NCBI RefSeq assembly: GCF_030944625.1
Contig: NZ_JAUSXY010000001.1
Coordinates: forward strand, 62,001 to 126,000
From: Arthrobacter sp. SLBN-112
GTDB taxonomy: Bacteria; Actinomycetota; Actinomycetes; Actinomycetales; Micrococcaceae
Length of the DNA: 64,000 bases
Direction: 5' to 3'
Shown here piece after piece: positions 28,932-37,147 of the stretch. The notes below the pieces were generated by a model that was given only the letters and a program-made list of their open reading frames with translations, did no database searches and was not told the origin of the DNA. The position numbers were made by a program, and so were the translations under genes. The first letter of the stretch is position 1. The number at the start of each line of letters is the position of its first letter.

Positions 28932-30965
28932 ATGGCCGGCTATTACCCAACCCCAGTGAAGGCTCCCCCCGCTCCCGCTGCCCAGGGCCCTGTTGCCGCG
29001 GCCCGCGTGCGGCGGGATCCCCTGGCCCTCCGGCACCGGCTGGAACTGTTAGGCGTTCTGGCGGCCACCGCCGTGCTGTACCTGTGGAACCTCGGGGCGT
29101 CCGGCTGGGCCAACGCTTTCTACTCCGCCGCCGCCCAGGCCGGATCGCAGGACTGGGCGGCCTGGTTCTTCGGCTCCTCGGACGCCGCCAACTCCATCAC
29201 GGTGGACAAGCCACCGGCGTCCCTGTGGATCATGGCGTTGTCGGTCCGGATGTTCGGCCTGAGCTCCTGGAGCATCCTGGTTCCCGAAGCCCTGATGGGC
29301 GTCGGGATCGCCTGGCTGCTGTACCTGGCCGTCCGGCGGGCAGCGGCGCCGGCCACCGGCGACCCGCGGCTCGCCCACCGGGCAGGCCTGCTGGCCGCTG
29401 TGGCGCTGGCCCTGACGCCGGTGGCCACGCTGATGTTCCGGTTCAACAACCCGGACGCCCTGCTGGTGCTGCTCATGACCGCCGCCGGCTACGCGGTGCT
29501 TCGCTCCGTCCAGGAGGACCGGCTGCGCTGGCTCCTGCTGGCAGGGGTCTTCCTGGGCTTCGGGTTCCTTGCCAAGCAACTGCAGGTGCTGCTGGTGGTC
29601 CCCGGCTTTGCGTTCGCCTACCTGGTTGCGGCGCCGGCAGGGCTGGGCCGGCGGCTGCTGCACCTGCTCGCCACCGGTGCGGCGATGGTTGCCGCGGCCG
29701 GCTGGTGGCTGGCCGTCGTCGAACTCATCCCGGCGGCGGACCGTCCGTTCATCGGCGGTTCGCAGGACAACTCCATCCTGGAGCTGACCCTCGGCTACAA
29801 CGGCCTGGGCCGGCTGACGGGCGACGAAACCGGCAGCGTGGGTGGCGGCAACGGCTGGGGCGTTCCCGGCCTGCTGCGGATGTTCAACAGTGAATTCGGC
29901 GGCCAGATCGCCTGGCTGCTGCCCTCCGCCCTGATCCTTGCTGCGGGCCTGCTGTGGCTTGGGCGGCGGGCGCCGCGGACTGACGCCGTGCGGGCGTCGG
30001 TGATCATCTGGGGTTCCTGGGTGCTGGTGACCGGGTTGGTCTTCAGTTTCATGGCCGGCATCATCCACCCGTATTACGCGGTGGCATTGGCACCGGGGAT
30101 CGCCGGGCTTGCCGGCCTGGGCCCGGTACTCCTCTGGCAGCACCGGCGGCAGGCCGCTGCAGCGGTCCTCCTCGCGGCATCGGTGGCCGCGGCAGCCCTG
30201 ATGGCCTTCACCCTGCTGGGTACCACGTCCGCCTACGGTCCGTGGCTGCGCTGGCTGGTGCTGGTTGCAGGCCTGGCGGCCGCGGCAGGAATTGGGCTGG
30301 GCAGGTTCATTCGCCTGCGCTCGGTTCAGCGGACGACGACGGCGCTCGCCATTGCGGCATCGCTCGCCGGACCGCTGGCGTTCTCCATGTCGACGGCGAC
30401 GACGGCGCACAGCGGGGCCATTGTCAGTGCCGGGCCGGCGACGTCGTTCAGCGGCCCGGGTGGGTTCGGCGGAAACCGGGCCGGCGGGTTTGGTGCGGGC
30501 GGCAATTCCCGGCAGTTCAGCGGCCAGGCCGGGGCAACCCGGGGCGGCGCAGGCCAGACTGGACAAGGCCAAGGTGCCGGCGGTGGCCGTGCCGGCGGGA
30601 TGGGTGGCCTGGGTGGCCTCCTTGGTGCGCCCACGCCGTCGGCCGAGCTCGTGGCCGCACTCAAGGACGGTGCCTCGAACTACACCTGGGCCGCGGCAGT
30701 GGTCGGTTCGAACAATGCCGCCGGTTACCAACTGGCAACGGAACTGCCGGTGATGGCTGTGGGCGGCTTCAACGGCACCGACCCCTCCCCCACGCTGGAA
30801 CAGTTCCAGGCACTGGTATCCCAAGGCAAGGTCCACTACTTCATTGCCGGCGGGACCATGATGTCCAACAGCGGTTCGGACGCCTCCACCCGGATTGCGC
30901 AGTGGGTAGCGTCTACCTTCCCGTCGCAAAGCATCGGCGGGACCACGGTCTACGTCCTGGCGTGA
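28932..30965 (+). CDS. GT39/ArnT-like membrane glycosyltransferase (copy 2)
   Basis: A 677-residue paralogue of the preceding gene, with matching AVLYLWNLGASGWANAFYSA and SITVDKPPASLWIMALSV motifs, RFNNPDALLVLLM, and the same C-terminal domain (MAVGGFNGTDPSPTLEQFQ and GKVHYFIAGGTMM). It lacks most of the large glycine-rich insertion in the middle but has a GGFGGNRAGGFGAGG linker before the C-terminal domain. The tandem arrangement and diverged sequence indicate an old duplication, perhaps with different acceptors. AGGA precedes ATG 28932. The operon ends here; no strong terminator is seen before the riboswitch region. Confidence 0.9.
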   Translation: MAGYYPTPVKAPPAPAAQGPVAAARVRRDPLALRHRLELLGVLAATAVLYLWNLGASGWANAFYSAAAQAGSQDWAAWFFGSSDAANSITVDKPPASLWIMALSVRMFGLSSWSILVPEALMGVGIAWLLYLAVRRAAAPATGDPRLAHRAGLLAAVALALTPVATLMFRFNNPDALLVLLMTAAGYAVLRSVQEDRLRWLLLAGVFLGFGFLAKQLQVLLVVPGFAFAYLVAAPAGLGRRLLHLLATGAAMVAAAGWWLAVVELIPAADRPFIGGSQDNSILELTLGYNGLGRLTGDETGSVGGGNGWGVPGLLRMFNSEFGGQIAWLLPSALILAAGLLWLGRRAPRTDAVRASVIIWGSWVLVTGLVFSFMAGIIHPYYAVALAPGIAGLAGLGPVLLWQHRRQAAAAVLLAASVAAAALMAFTLLGTTSAYGPWLRWLVLVAGLAAAAGIGLGRFIRLRSVQRTTTALAIAASLAGPLAFSMSTATTAHSGAIVSAGPATSFSGPGGFGGNRAGGFGAGGNSRQFSGQAGATRGGAGQTGQGQGAGGGRAGGMGGLGGLLGAPTPSAELVAALKDGASNYTWAAAVVGSNNAAGYQLATELPVMAVGGFNGTDPSPTLEQFQALVSQGKVHYFIAGGTMMSNSGSDASTRIAQWVASTFPSQSIGGTTVYVLA

Positions 30966-31034
30966 TAATCGCGCTGCAGGACAAGTCGCGCAGCAAATCG
31001 ACGCGCCAGGAATCGTGACTTCCGTTACCCAAAT

Positions 31035-31063
31035 GTGACTAATGCGTGATCTTCCTGTAGCGT
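31035..31063 (+). promoter_or_regulatory. Putative promoter of the riboswitch-transglycosylase unit
   Basis: GTGACT (31035-31040) and TAGCGT (31058-31063) are separated by 17 bp. GTGA occurs three times in 31015-31048, which may mark a regulator site. Confidence 0.4.
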
Positions 31064-31094
31064 TGATTGGGTGCGGTCCCCGTTCGGGCCGCAT

Positions 31095-31262
31095 ATCCCG
31101 GGTTGACGCCAAGCTCTGCCGCTTCCCGGATTCCGCTTGAGCAACGGCAGAGGCGGGGGACCCACCGTCCCGGGCATTGATTGCCCTTGGGGTTAAGCCA
31201 GCACGTGTTTGTTCCGTGCGGCCGGATGCCCTCATCCGAACCCGACAGCTAACTCCGCAGGT
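31095..31262 (+). promoter_or_regulatory. ydaO/yuaA-type (c-di-AMP) riboswitch
   Basis: The leader has the conserved blocks of the ydaO motif: stem CTCTGCCG/CGGCAGAG followed by GCGGGGGACCCA, then TTGGGGTTAAGCC, then CATCCGAACCCGACAGCTAA and CCGCAGGTG near the 3' end. It ends 17 nt before the ATG of a secreted transglycosylase-like gene, a common actinobacterial arrangement. This class binds c-di-AMP and usually turns off wall-remodelling genes. The 5' boundary is approximate. Confidence 0.85.
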
Positions 31263-31279
31263 GTGAGAGGCGATCAATC

Positions 31280-32086
31280 ATGTCTAAATCCATGGCAAAA
31301 CCATGCCTGCAAACCAAGGCAAAACACCGGGCCAAACCCCAGCCCGCCAAAAACACCACCTTGGGCCGGCGTGCTGCAGTCCTCGCGGCATCGTGCGCTG
31401 TGCTGGTTGGCGTTGGCGCGGCAGGCCAGGCGACCACCAGCATGACCCAGGCGTCGTCCACCGGGTCAAACTCTTCAAGTTCGGCGTCGGACGCTCAGAT
31501 GAGCATCGAGAAGAGCGAAATCCGGTCCAACCCGGCCGCGAATCCCGCTCCTTCCGCCATCAGCGTGGCGCCGCAAGCGGCCGAGCCGGCTCCTGCGCCC
31601 GCACCCGCCGCCCCGGCAGCTGAAGCACCCGCCCCGGCGCCTGCCCCCGCACCCGCTCCTGCCCCCGCACCCGCTCCTGCCCCCGCCGTCGCGGTTAACG
31701 ATCCCGCAGGTGCCCAGGCCTATGCCGCCAGCCAACTGTCTTCCTTTGGCTGGGGACCGGACCAGATGCAGTGCCTCCAGACGCTGTGGACCAAGGAATC
31801 CGATTGGACCACCACGGCCACCAACGCCAGCAGTGGCGCGTACGGCATCGTCCAGTCGCTGCCCGCGGAGAAGATGGCCAGCGCGGGCGCCGACTACCTG
31901 ACCAACTACCGCACGCAGATCAACTGGGGCCTGGACTACATCAAGAAGAGCTACGCCTCGCCCTGTGGCGCATTGAACTTCCACCTGGCGCACAACTGGT
32001 TACTAGGCACCACTGGTACTGGACACCACTGGACAACGCCCGCCGCGGGCCGCGTCACCATGATCCGGCCCGCGGTTTTGCGTTAA
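31280..32086 (+). CDS. Secreted transglycosylase-like wall hydrolase, 3' end altered by a frameshift
   Basis: A secreted protein: basic N-terminus, signal peptide helix RRAAVLAASCAVLVGVGAAG, a long Ala-Pro repeat spacer (PAPAPAPA), then an ~85-residue lysozyme-like domain (AGAQAYAASQLSSFGWGPDQ, the catalytic-type Glu in LWTKESDW, YGIVQSLPAEKMASAG, INWGLDYIKKSY, GALNFHLAHNW). It would cleave peptidoglycan during growth or resuscitation. The family normally ends HNWY-stop. Here CACAACTGG is followed by TTACTAG; dropping one T (32000/32001) gives TGG-TAC-TAG exactly. As read, 27 extra residues are added that run through the terminator hairpin. GAGAGGCG precedes ATG 31280. Controlled by the c-di-AMP riboswitch. 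Confidence 0.85.
   Translation: MSKSMAKPCLQTKAKHRAKPQPAKNTTLGRRAAVLAASCAVLVGVGAAGQATTSMTQASSTGSNSSSSASDAQMSIEKSEIRSNPAANPAPSAISVAPQAAEPAPAPAPAAPAAEAPAPAPAPAPAPAPAPAPAPAVAVNDPAGAQAYAASQLSSFGWGPDQMQCLQTLWTKESDWTTTATNASSGAYGIVQSLPAEKMASAGADYLTNYRTQINWGLDYIKKSYASPCGALNFHLAHNWLLGTTGTGHHWTTPAAGRVTMIRPAVLR
32043..32079 (+). terminator. Rho-independent terminator of the transglycosylase gene
   Basis: CCGCGGGCCG (32043-32052) pairs perfectly with CGGCCCGCGG (32066-32075), followed by TTTT. It lies inside the frameshift-extended reading frame, supporting a true stop at 32004-32006. Confidence 0.85.
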
Positions 32087-32496
32087 CCGGCGTCCTGCGC
32101 GGCGTCTTTCCCGTCGCCCTGCCCGGCGTTCCGCCACGGGATGTACTGGACAGACCACCTGTTGCCGTCCGGATCGGCGAAGTACAGGAAGTGGCCCCAC
32201 TGCTGCACGTCCACGTCGCTGACATCCACGCCGTTGCCCTTGAGCTGGCGGTGGGCGGCCTGGATGTCGCTGACCACCAGCTGCAGGTTGGAGCCGGTGC
32301 CGGGCGGAGCGTCGGTGAGCCCTTCGCCGATGCAGATGGAGCAGGCAGAGCCGGGCGGCGTCAACTGCACGAAGCGGATCGAATCCGACGGTCGCTCGTC
32401 GTAATCGGCGTTGAAGCCAACCTTGTTGACGTAAAAATCCTTGGCGCGGTCCACATCGGACACAGGGACAAAGACGAGTTCAAGTTTCCAGTCCAT
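32083..32496 (-). CDS. VOC-family (glyoxalase/bleomycin-resistance-like) protein
   Basis: A 137-residue protein with two beta-alpha-beta-beta-beta modules: LVFVPVSDVDRAKDFYVNKV and LQLVVSDIQAAHRQLKGNGV, then HFLYFADPDGNRWSVQYIP. The FADPDGN motif is typical of VOC proteins. Function cannot be assigned; members include glyoxalases, dioxygenases and resistance proteins. ATG 32496 was chosen over an upstream GTG because TAGCCT-GTGCGG-ATG matches the leaderless pattern seen elsewhere here. Its stop lies just beyond the transglycosylase terminator on the opposite strand. Confidence 0.85.
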   Translation of the reverse strand: MDWKLELVFVPVSDVDRAKDFYVNKVGFNADYDERPSDSIRFVQLTPPGSACSICIGEGLTDAPPGTGSNLQLVVSDIQAAHRQLKGNGVDVSDVDVQQWGHFLYFADPDGNRWSVQYIPWRNAGQGDGKDAAQDAG

Positions 32497-32502
32497 CCGC
32501 AC

Positions 32503-32508
32503 AGGCTA
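32503..32508 (-). promoter_or_regulatory. Putative -10 box TAGCCT of a leaderless promoter (VOC gene)
   Basis: TAGCCT on the minus strand, then GTGCGG, then ATG 32496: 6-nt spacing and no Shine-Dalgarno. Confidence 0.5.
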
Positions 32509-32540
32509 GCGGCGGGAACCGGCGTGGAAAAGGGCCGGTG

Positions 32541-33176
32541 CTAACCGGCGATGCCGTACAGGCGGTCGCCGGCGTCACCCAGGCCGGGAACAATGTAGGA
32601 CTTTTCGTTGAGCTTCTCGTCAATTGAAGCCAGGACGATGTGTACGTTGGCCCCGGACAGTTCCTCCTCCAGCCGGGCCAGGCCCTCCGGGGCGGCCAGC
32701 AGGCAGATGCAGGTGACGTCGGAAGCACCGCGCTTGAACAGGAACTTGATGGCTTCGCGCAGTGTTCCGCCGGTGGCCAGCATCGGGTCCAGGACAAAGA
32801 CCTGGCGGCCGGTCAGGTCCTCGGGGAGGCGCTCGGCGTACGTGATGATGTCCAGGGTTTCCTCGTCCCGGGCCATGCCCAGGAAGCCCACCTCTGCGGT
32901 GGGAACCAGCTTGGTCATGCCCTCCAGCATGCCCAGGCCGGCGCGCAGGATGGGGACCACCAGCGGCGTCGGCTTGGTGAATGCGGTGCCGACAGTGGTG
33001 CTGACCGGCGTTTGGATGGTGACGGGCTCGGTGCGGACCTCCCGCGTGGCCTCGTAGGCCAGGAGGGTCACCAGCTCTTCCGTCAGCTGGCGGAAGACCG
33101 GCGACGGCGTGTTTTTGTCCCGCAGGACGGTGAGCTTATGGGCGACCAAGGGGTGGTCAACAACGAGAGTGCGCAT
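32541..33176 (-). CDS. upp: Uracil phosphoribosyltransferase
   Basis: A 211-residue pyrimidine-salvage enzyme that makes UMP from uracil and PRPP. The PRPP-binding loop is [20 protein letters not shown], the N-terminal [20 protein letters not shown] is the family start, and [14 protein letters not shown] and the C-terminal [16 protein letters not shown] are diagnostic of uracil binding. Full family length. ATG 33176 has no Shine-Dalgarno but is preceded by TAGTTT and 6 nt. The upstream PAP2 gene is on the same strand and ends 12 bp before this start, overlapping the -10 box. Confidence 0.97.
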   Translation of the reverse strand: MRTLVVDHPLVAHKLTVLRDKNTPSPVFRQLTEELVTLLAYEATREVRTEPVTIQTPVSTTVGTAFTKPTPLVVPILRAGLGMLEGMTKLVPTAEVGFLGMARDEETLDIITYAERLPEDLTGRQVFVLDPMLATGGTLREAIKFLFKRGASDVTCICLLAAPEGLARLEEELSGANVHIVLASIDEKLNEKSYIVPGLGDAGDRLYGIAG

Positions 33177-33182
33177 CCCCCA

Positions 33183-33188
33183 AAACTA
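33183..33188 (-). promoter_or_regulatory. Putative -10 box TAGTTT of a leaderless promoter (upp)
   Basis: TAGTTT on the minus strand, then TGGGGG, then ATG 33176. The 6-nt spacing matches the other leaderless-type starts. Confidence 0.45.
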
Positions 33189-33992
33189 TCATCCGGCGCT
33201 GCCTTTCCCGGGTCCGGAGGAACCGCCGTCGTGCAGCTCCTCCGCCACCACGTCGCGGACAATGGGACGGTCGAACGACGGCGCGGCACCCACGTGCTCC
33301 CGCCTGCGGACGATGTGGAACAGCCGGTGGGCCAAAATCACCACGCCCACCCAGGTGAGCCCCAACAACCAGCCGGCCATCACATCCGTAAGCCAGTGGT
33401 GCCCAAGGAAGACCCGGCTCAATCCCATGGCGATGATGAACACCGCACCCGCCGTGATGGCCGTAACCCGGACGCGCATAACCTGGAACTGGAGGCAGAT
33501 CAGGTAGACCACAAGGCTGATCACCACCGTGGTGTTCAGCGTGTGCCCGCTGGGGAACGACGGCGAGTCCTCAAACGGCGGAACGGCGTCTGCGTGGTCC
33601 GGGCGCGTGCGGCCCACCAGCTTCTTGCCAAAGGTGGTGGCGGTGATGGATACGGCTGCCGCACCGCCAATCAGGATCAGGGGACGCCAGTTGCGGCTTA
33701 GGTAGGTCAGCCACGCGGTGAGGATGCTGGCCAGTATGGGCATGCCGATGCCGCCGCCAATGTTGGTAAAGCCGGTGACGAACGCATCGAGCCCGGGGCT
33801 GCGCAGGCTCTCGGACAGGGCCAGGGCAGGCTTGTCCAGGTTCGCCAGCCCCGCGGAGTCCACTACGTTGTCGTACACCTCGGCGCCGAGCAGGGCGAGG
33901 GAGACGATGACCACACCGCCCACGAGGATGGTGAGGAACAGCGCCGCGTAGGGTTTGAACCAGGTCCCCAAGCGGTCCCGAAGCGTATCCAT
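33189..33992 (-). CDS. PAP2-family membrane phosphatase
   Basis: A 267-residue phosphatidic-acid-phosphatase-type protein with about six membrane helices. The three catalytic motifs are present: KKLVGRTRPDH (KX6RP), SFPSGHTLNT (PSGH) and SRVFLGHHWLTDVMAG (SRX5HX3D). Such enzymes dephosphorylate undecaprenyl pyrophosphate or phosphatidic acid at the membrane surface. ATG 33992 (MDTLRDRL) follows GGGAGG; an in-frame ATG lies 15 bp earlier. It overlaps the promoter of upp. Confidence 0.93.
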   Translation of the reverse strand: MDTLRDRLGTWFKPYAALFLTILVGGVVIVSLALLGAEVYDNVVDSAGLANLDKPALALSESLRSPGLDAFVTGFTNIGGGIGMPILASILTAWLTYLSRNWRPLILIGGAAAVSITATTFGKKLVGRTRPDHADAVPPFEDSPSFPSGHTLNTTVVISLVVYLICLQFQVMRVRVTAITAGAVFIIAMGLSRVFLGHHWLTDVMAGWLLGLTWVGVVILAHRLFHIVRRREHVGAAPSFDRPIVRDVVAEELHDGGSSGPGKGSAG

Positions 33993-34035
33993 GGTGCCTC
34001 CCGGCATCGGTAAGTAACCTGAGTATCCCCGAAAC

Positions 34036-34041
34036 TATCAT
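34036..34041 (+). promoter_or_regulatory. Putative -10 box TATCAT of a leaderless promoter (tadA)
   Basis: TATCAT, then TGAGCC, then ATG 34048. Box is close to consensus, spacing 6 nt, no Shine-Dalgarno. Confidence 0.55.
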
Positions 34042-34047
34042 TGAGCC

Positions 34048-34554
34048 ATGCCGTTGCCCGAAAAGAAACACGATGCCTGGATGGGCCTTGCGCTCGCGGA
34101 AGCCCGTCGCGCCCTCGCCACAGAGGATGTGCCGATCGGCGCCGTGGTCATAGGGCCCGACGGCGGGGTGCTGGGTTCCGGCCGAAACCAGCGGGAGGAA
34201 CTGGGCGACCCCACAGCCCACGCCGAGGTGGTGGCGATCCGGGAGGCTGCCGCACGGTTGCAGGAACGGGCAAGGCTCGACGGCGGCCGCGGCGAGGGCT
34301 GGCGGTTGTCCGACTGCACCTTGGTGGTCACCTTGGAACCGTGTGCCATGTGCGCGGGCGCGATTGTCCTGGCCAGGATCCCCCGGGTGGTATTCGGGGC
34401 GTGGGACGATAAAGCGGGTGCGGCAGGATCGGTGTTCGATATCCTGCGCGAACGGCGCCTCAATCATTGGGTTGAGGTGTACCCGGGAGTCCGCGAGGAG
34501 GAGTGCGCCCTGTTGCTGCGCGAGTTCTTCGCGGCGCACCGCAGCAGCCTTTAG
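34048..34554 (+). CDS. tadA: tRNA-specific adenosine deaminase
   Basis: A 168-residue zinc deaminase that converts A34 to inosine in tRNA-Arg(ACG); that tRNA is itself encoded at 11912. The active site is intact: zinc ligand and catalytic Glu in PTAHAEVVAIREAA, and the two Cys in LEPCAMCAGAIVLARI. DEVPIG-like TEDVPIGAVVIGPDG and the C-terminal helix are typical of TadA rather than cytidine deaminase. Leaderless-type start. The divergent neighbour is the PAP2 gene. Confidence 0.94.
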   Translation: MPLPEKKHDAWMGLALAEARRALATEDVPIGAVVIGPDGGVLGSGRNQREELGDPTAHAEVVAIREAAARLQERARLDGGRGEGWRLSDCTLVVTLEPCAMCAGAIVLARIPRVVFGAWDDKAGAAGSVFDILRERRLNHWVEVYPGVREEECALLLREFFAAHRSSL

Positions 34555-34622
34555 CGCCCTCCGGCGTCGGGGGCGTGTCCCATCAGTCCTGCGGCGGGTT
34601 CAATCAGTCCTGCGCTGGCGTC

Positions 34623-35705
34623 TCAGTCCCGCGCCTCCAGCAGGGCCAGCAGGCCGTGCGCCGTGCTGCTCCAGCCGGGGAGCTTCTGCCGGGCCTCCAC
34701 TGCCGCTGTTCGCCAGCTTTCCCGGACGCCCGCGTCCTCGAGCCAGCGCCTCAGGACCCCGGCCAGCCGGCCCGGACTCTCCTGTCCCCCAACGGGCAGG
34801 GGAACCGCTGCCCCGGGAAGTCTTGGTTCGCCGTCGGACGTTTCCAGACCGGCGAGGGTGAGCGCCTCCAGCGCGCCGGTCCCCGCCCGGACCAGCACGG
34901 GGATGCCGTGGGCGAGGCTCTCGGTGACGGCCATCCCGAACGCTTCCGTCCGGGACACCAACAACGTCAGGTCCGTCCGGGCCCACTGCGTTTCCAAGGG
35001 TTCGCCGGTGAGCTCGCCGGTCAGCCGCAACCGCTCCTGCAGCCCGCTGGCGATGACCGCAGACTGAACCTCCCGCGCGTAGCCAGGATCTGCCTGGTCC
35101 GACCCCACGAACGACGCAGTCCAGTCAAGATCCCGGATCCGGGCCAAGGCCTCAACCGCCAGCAACTGGTCCTTGTTGGGCAGCAGCGCCGCGACGACCG
35201 CCAGGTGGGGCGGCGTGGAACCGGGCGCCCCGGGTGCCGGGTCTACGCCGGGGAGGACAACCCGCGCTCGTGGGAGTCCGCGTTTGCTGAGCTCGCTTGC
35301 CGCCGAGGTGCTGGTACAGATGACGCCCGTTGCGGCGCGCATGGCCCTGGCTTCGCGTCTAAGGGCCTCGCTGCCGGCACTTTCCGGCACGGGCATATGC
35401 ACCAGGACCCATGTTTGCCGTCCGGCCTTTGCAGCAAATTCCAGTTCGTCTGGAGCGCCCACCGCCACCAGGCCATCCACGATCGCCACTGGCTGCCCCG
35501 GATCTGCTTCCCGGTCCCACGCACCCAGCAGGGCGCCCAGCCGGCGTCGTTCGTGTGCGCCGGCACCCGGCCAGCTGCCCTCCACGGCGATGACCTCCAC
35601 CTCCGCGCCCGAGGCTTTGAGGCCGGCAACCAGGCGCGCGTTGTAGACGTTGCCGCCCGAGCTGTGGCGGATATTGCCCGGAACGAACAGCCGGATGGGG
35701 CGCAT
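34623..35705 (-). CDS. GT4-type glycosyltransferase
   Basis: A 360-residue GT-B glycosyltransferase. The N-terminal domain begins RLFVPGNIRHSSGGNVYNAR (nucleotide-sugar glycine loop SSGGNVYN), and the C-terminal domain has the GT4 sugar-nucleotide motif ESLAHGIPVLVRAGTGALEAL following SRTEAFGMAVTESL (E-X7-E). It is a cytoplasmic enzyme transferring a sugar from NDP-sugar to an unknown acceptor. The ATG at 35705 is 2 nt after the stop of the PTPS-like gene, so the three genes dehydrogenase, PTPS-like and glycosyltransferase form an operon. The context suggests a glycosylated pterin or related metabolite (see findings). Confidence 0.88.
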   Translation of the reverse strand: MRPIRLFVPGNIRHSSGGNVYNARLVAGLKASGAEVEVIAVEGSWPGAGAHERRRLGALLGAWDREADPGQPVAIVDGLVAVGAPDELEFAAKAGRQTWVLVHMPVPESAGSEALRREARAMRAATGVICTSTSAASELSKRGLPRARVVLPGVDPAPGAPGSTPPHLAVVAALLPNKDQLLAVEALARIRDLDWTASFVGSDQADPGYAREVQSAVIASGLQERLRLTGELTGEPLETQWARTDLTLLVSRTEAFGMAVTESLAHGIPVLVRAGTGALEALTLAGLETSDGEPRLPGAAVPLPVGGQESPGRLAGVLRRWLEDAGVRESWRTAAVEARQKLPGWSSTAHGLLALLEARD

Positions 35706-35707
35706 CG

Positions 35708-36103
35708 TCAGACGGACAGGTCCAGGGCGTAGGTGGCCCAGGCGTCCGGATTTTCACGGAGGGTAACGTCAATCCCGGCGAGCTCCCGGCCGTCGTCGCT
35801 GTCCTTGATGTTGGCGAAGACTGCCTGGGCGATGTACTCCGCCAATGCTTCGGTGGTGGTGAGCTTGCCCTTGAAGTCCGGGTGGTCGTCCAGGTTGCGA
35901 TAGTTCAGGGCGCCCAGCACTTCCTCGATGATGGTCCCGGCGGCTCCGATGTCCAGGACGATCGCGTCCGTGTTCAGGGCACGACGCCGGAAGGTCACCT
36001 CAGCGACGAATGTTGCCCCGTGCAGTGCTTGTGCGGGCCCGAACGCTTCGCGGGGAAGGCTGTGGGCGATCATGAAGTGGCGACGGACGGTCAGGCTGAA
36101 CAT
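35708..36103 (-). CDS. 6-pyruvoyl-tetrahydropterin synthase-like protein with altered active site
   Basis: A 131-residue protein of the T-fold PTPS/QueD family. The overall pattern is retained: RHFMIAHSL, then LHGATFVAEVTF, LDIGAAGTIIEEVLGAL and the Glu of LRENPDAWATYALDL. Key residues differ: the zinc motif HGH is HGA (Ala30), the catalytic Cys or Glu loop (PREAFGPAQA) has no Cys, and the catalytic Asp-His of L(D/N)HRNL is LNYRNL. This argues against ordinary 6-carboxytetrahydropterin synthesis. ATG 36103 follows AAGGTA at 3 nt past the dehydrogenase stop; operon with dehydrogenase and glycosyltransferase. Confidence 0.85.
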   Translation of the reverse strand: MFSLTVRRHFMIAHSLPREAFGPAQALHGATFVAEVTFRRRALNTDAIVLDIGAAGTIIEEVLGALNYRNLDDHPDFKGKLTTTEALAEYIAQAVFANIKDSDDGRELAGIDVTLRENPDAWATYALDLSV

Positions 36104-36106
36104 GGG

Positions 36107-37147
36107 TTACCTTACGTTTTCGGAATTGTGGGTAGCGTTGCTGGGGGCCGGGTTGCCCGACGGGTACTCGACGACGTGGCACAAGGCCACCAGCGTGCCG
36201 TTGGCCAGGCTTTGAACCACCTCGGGAAGGTCCTCGAACCGGGACGAACCGGTCAGGAAGGCATCGAAGACGGCGTCCTTGAGCAGCGATACGGCAAGGT
36301 TGAGGCGGTCCGCATTGGTGCGGCGGTGGCGCCGGGCCCGGGCCACCATACCTACCTGGCTTGCCCGGATGGACAGCCGCCGCGCGTGGAAATCCTCGCC
36401 CAGCGGTATGGTGACCGTCCGGTTGGCGTACCAGGACATCTCGATAACGTCGCCGTCGTCGCCGACGAGCTGGAGGCTGCGCTCCAGGCCTTCCTGCGAG
36501 GCCGAGCAGTGGATGACGATGTCGCAGTCGGCCAAGGCTTCATCGGGGTGGGCGAAGTCGACGCCCAGAGCCTCCGCCAGCTGCTTCCTGGCCGGGTCAA
36601 GGTCCACCAGTTGCAGGCGCTGCAGCGGGAACGTGCGCAGCAGTGTGGCGACCATGCCGCCCACCAGGCCGGCGCCGACGACCGCAACCCGGTCCCCCAG
36701 GCGCGGCCCGGCCTCCCACAGCGCGTTGACGGCGGTTTCGACCGTTCCGGTCAACACCGCGCGCCGGGACGGGACGTCATCCGGGATCCGCGTCAAGGAC
36801 TCCAGCGGAACCACATAACGGTCCTGGTGCGGGCTCAGGCAGAAGACGCGCGCACCTTTCCAGTCCTCGGGCCCCTCCTCCACAACCCCAACGGAGAGGT
36901 AGCCGAACTTTACGGGCCCGGGGAATTCCCCTTCCTGGTGCGGGGCGCGCATCTGCTCCGCGACCCGGGGCGGAACAGCCCCGGCGTGGACCACCATTTC
37001 GGTGCCCCTGCTGATACCGGAGTACAGGGCACGGACCAACACCTCACCGGGACCGGGTGGGGGCATTTCTTCGGGCCTGAGCTCGCCGTGCTGCTTTGCA
37101 GTGGTCCAGTATGCGGTTGCATGGATCGGAGGCTGTGAATTCATCAT
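36107..37147 (-). CDS. Medium-chain (zinc-type) dehydrogenase
   Basis: A 346-residue MDR-superfamily protein. N-terminal GroES-like domain: GEVLVRALYSGISRGTEMVV and VKFGYLSVGVVEEGPEDWKG; nucleotide-binding domain: DRVAVVGAGLVGGMVATLL, then LQLVDLDPARKQLAEALGVD. The catalytic Cys (replaced by SRGTE) and the HE and structural zinc Cys are absent, so it is probably a zinc-independent member. ATG 37147 or 37144 (MMNSQPP) starts just upstream of the first domain. First gene of the operon with the PTPS-like and glycosyltransferase genes. Substrate unknown; reduction of a pterin side chain is one possibility by context. Confidence 0.85.
   Translation of the reverse strand: MMNSQPPIHATAYWTTAKQHGELRPEEMPPPGPGEVLVRALYSGISRGTEMVVHAGAVPPRVAEQMRAPHQEGEFPGPVKFGYLSVGVVEEGPEDWKGARVFCLSPHQDRYVVPLESLTRIPDDVPSRRAVLTGTVETAVNALWEAGPRLGDRVAVVGAGLVGGMVATLLRTFPLQRLQLVDLDPARKQLAEALGVDFAHPDEALADCDIVIHCSASQEGLERSLQLVGDDGDVIEMSWYANRTVTIPLGEDFHARRLSIRASQVGMVARARRHRRTNADRLNLAVSLLKDAVFDAFLTGSSRFEDLPEVVQSLANGTLVALCHVVEYPSGNPAPSNATHNSENVR

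Noticed and set aside
29049..31277. 742-codon minus-strand frame over the second GT39-like gene and riboswitch
   Set aside because: Antisense shadow running through the riboswitch; no protein-family support.
31570..31690. Tandem repeat mistaken for a repeat array
   Set aside because: GCACCCGCTCCTGCCCCC-type units encode the Ala-Pro spacer of the secreted transglycosylase; spacing and coding frame exclude CRISPR.
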